From: Bdellovibrio sp.
GTDB lineage: Bacteria; Bdellovibrionota; Bacteriovoracia; Bacteriovoracales; Bacteriovoracaceae
Reading direction: 5' to 3'
Assembly: GCA_016187935.1 (NCBI GenBank)
Contig: JACPIU010000008.1
Location: 182,916-246,915, forward strand
DNA length: 64,000 nucleotides
Program-made: the position numbers and the translations under genes
Shown: positions 63,958-64,000 of the stretch, piece after piece
Position numbering within the stretch: position 1 is the stretch's first letter
Layout of the letters: each line of letters opens with the position of its first letter
The notes under the pieces: model-generated
Database searches by the model: none
What the model was told of the DNA's origin: nothing
The model's input: only the letters and a program-made list of their open reading frames with translations

Positions 63958-64000
63958 GGTCTCATAGCTCAGTTGGTAGAGCAGCTCACTCTTAATGAGC
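63958..64000 (+). tRNA. tRNA-Lys(CTT), cut by window end
   Basis: The acceptor strand GGTCTCA, D-arm GCTC/GAGC and anticodon arm GCTCA/TGAGC, with loop CTCTTAA, are present. The anticodon CTT reads AAG (Lys). The variable loop, T-arm and 3' acceptor strand lie outside the window. Confidence 0.92.

Noticed and set aside
1-64000. Apparent excess of GGCC across the window
   Set aside because: Probably from GCC alanine codons and AAGGCC/TGGCC contexts; I could not count it against a codon-shuffled expectation.

Overview
The window looks like a chromosomal segment of a flagellated Gram-negative bacterium with a base composition in the mid-40s % GC by eye. Lipid A (Lpx), outer-membrane assembly (Bam/Skp) and lipoprotein-sorting (Lol) genes show the envelope type. 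The compact fliL-to-fliA flagellar operon with flhF/flhG, a KorAB-type oxoacid:ferredoxin oxidoreductase, a membrane pyrophosphatase and several secreted or lipid-anchored proteins without recognisable families suggest a Bdellovibrionota-like lineage (Bdellovibrio/Bacteriovorax relatives). That placement is an inference from gene content, not a database match. There are no IS elements, prophage genes or CRISPR arrays. Most genes are core genes, with accessory genes between them.

Layout. 1-5.1 kb: an accessory cluster with a GNAT acetyltransferase (cut by the window edge), two B12-binding-type radical SAM proteins and a GH3-type acyl-adenylate/amide synthetase. 5.1-17.9 kb: rpsA with its own promoter and terminator, then a long minus-strand envelope operon reading bamA-skp-lpxD-fabZ-lpxA-Gfo/Idh oxidoreductase-lpxB-lpxK-DUF3108 lipoprotein-glycosyltransferase. 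18-21.5 kb: ybeY-prfB-lolC-lolD on the minus strand; prfB carries a programmed +1 frameshift. 21.6-23 kb: mazG-coaE on the plus strand. 23-37.2 kb: the flagellar operon fliL-fliM-fliN-fliO-fliP-fliQ-fliR-flhB-flhA-flhF-flhG-fliA, followed by a possible 52-aa ORF and a 790-aa chemoreceptor-shaped membrane protein. 37.3-43.3 kb: single genes, namely an HU-type protein, a DsbA-like lipoprotein, a double TM-pair/HAMP-like protein, a lipoprotein behind a strong sigma-54 promoter, a SpoIID/LytB protein, a degenerate UDG-like protein and a zinc ribbon. 43.3-48.7 kb: korA-korB, uvrC and a small zinc-finger/Tudor-like protein. 48.7-56 kb: a Gly/Met-rich exported repeat protein, a DUF507 protein, murJ, hppA, dCMP deaminase and one unknown. 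56-64 kb: a secreted subtilase with a partner protein of unknown function, a serA-like gene with purA, a secreted lysine-tailed protein, mtaB, and a tRNA-Lys(CTT) cut by the window end.

The clearest departures from textbook biology are: an FlhF whose GTPase motifs are all degraded, next to an FlhG without a clear FlhF-activating motif; the radical SAM/GH3/GNAT cluster; the chemoreceptor-like protein without a signalling hairpin at the end of the flagellar operon; a short ORF with a strong ribosome binding site that overlaps the rpsA start; and a small ORF split across two frames near 50.2 kb.
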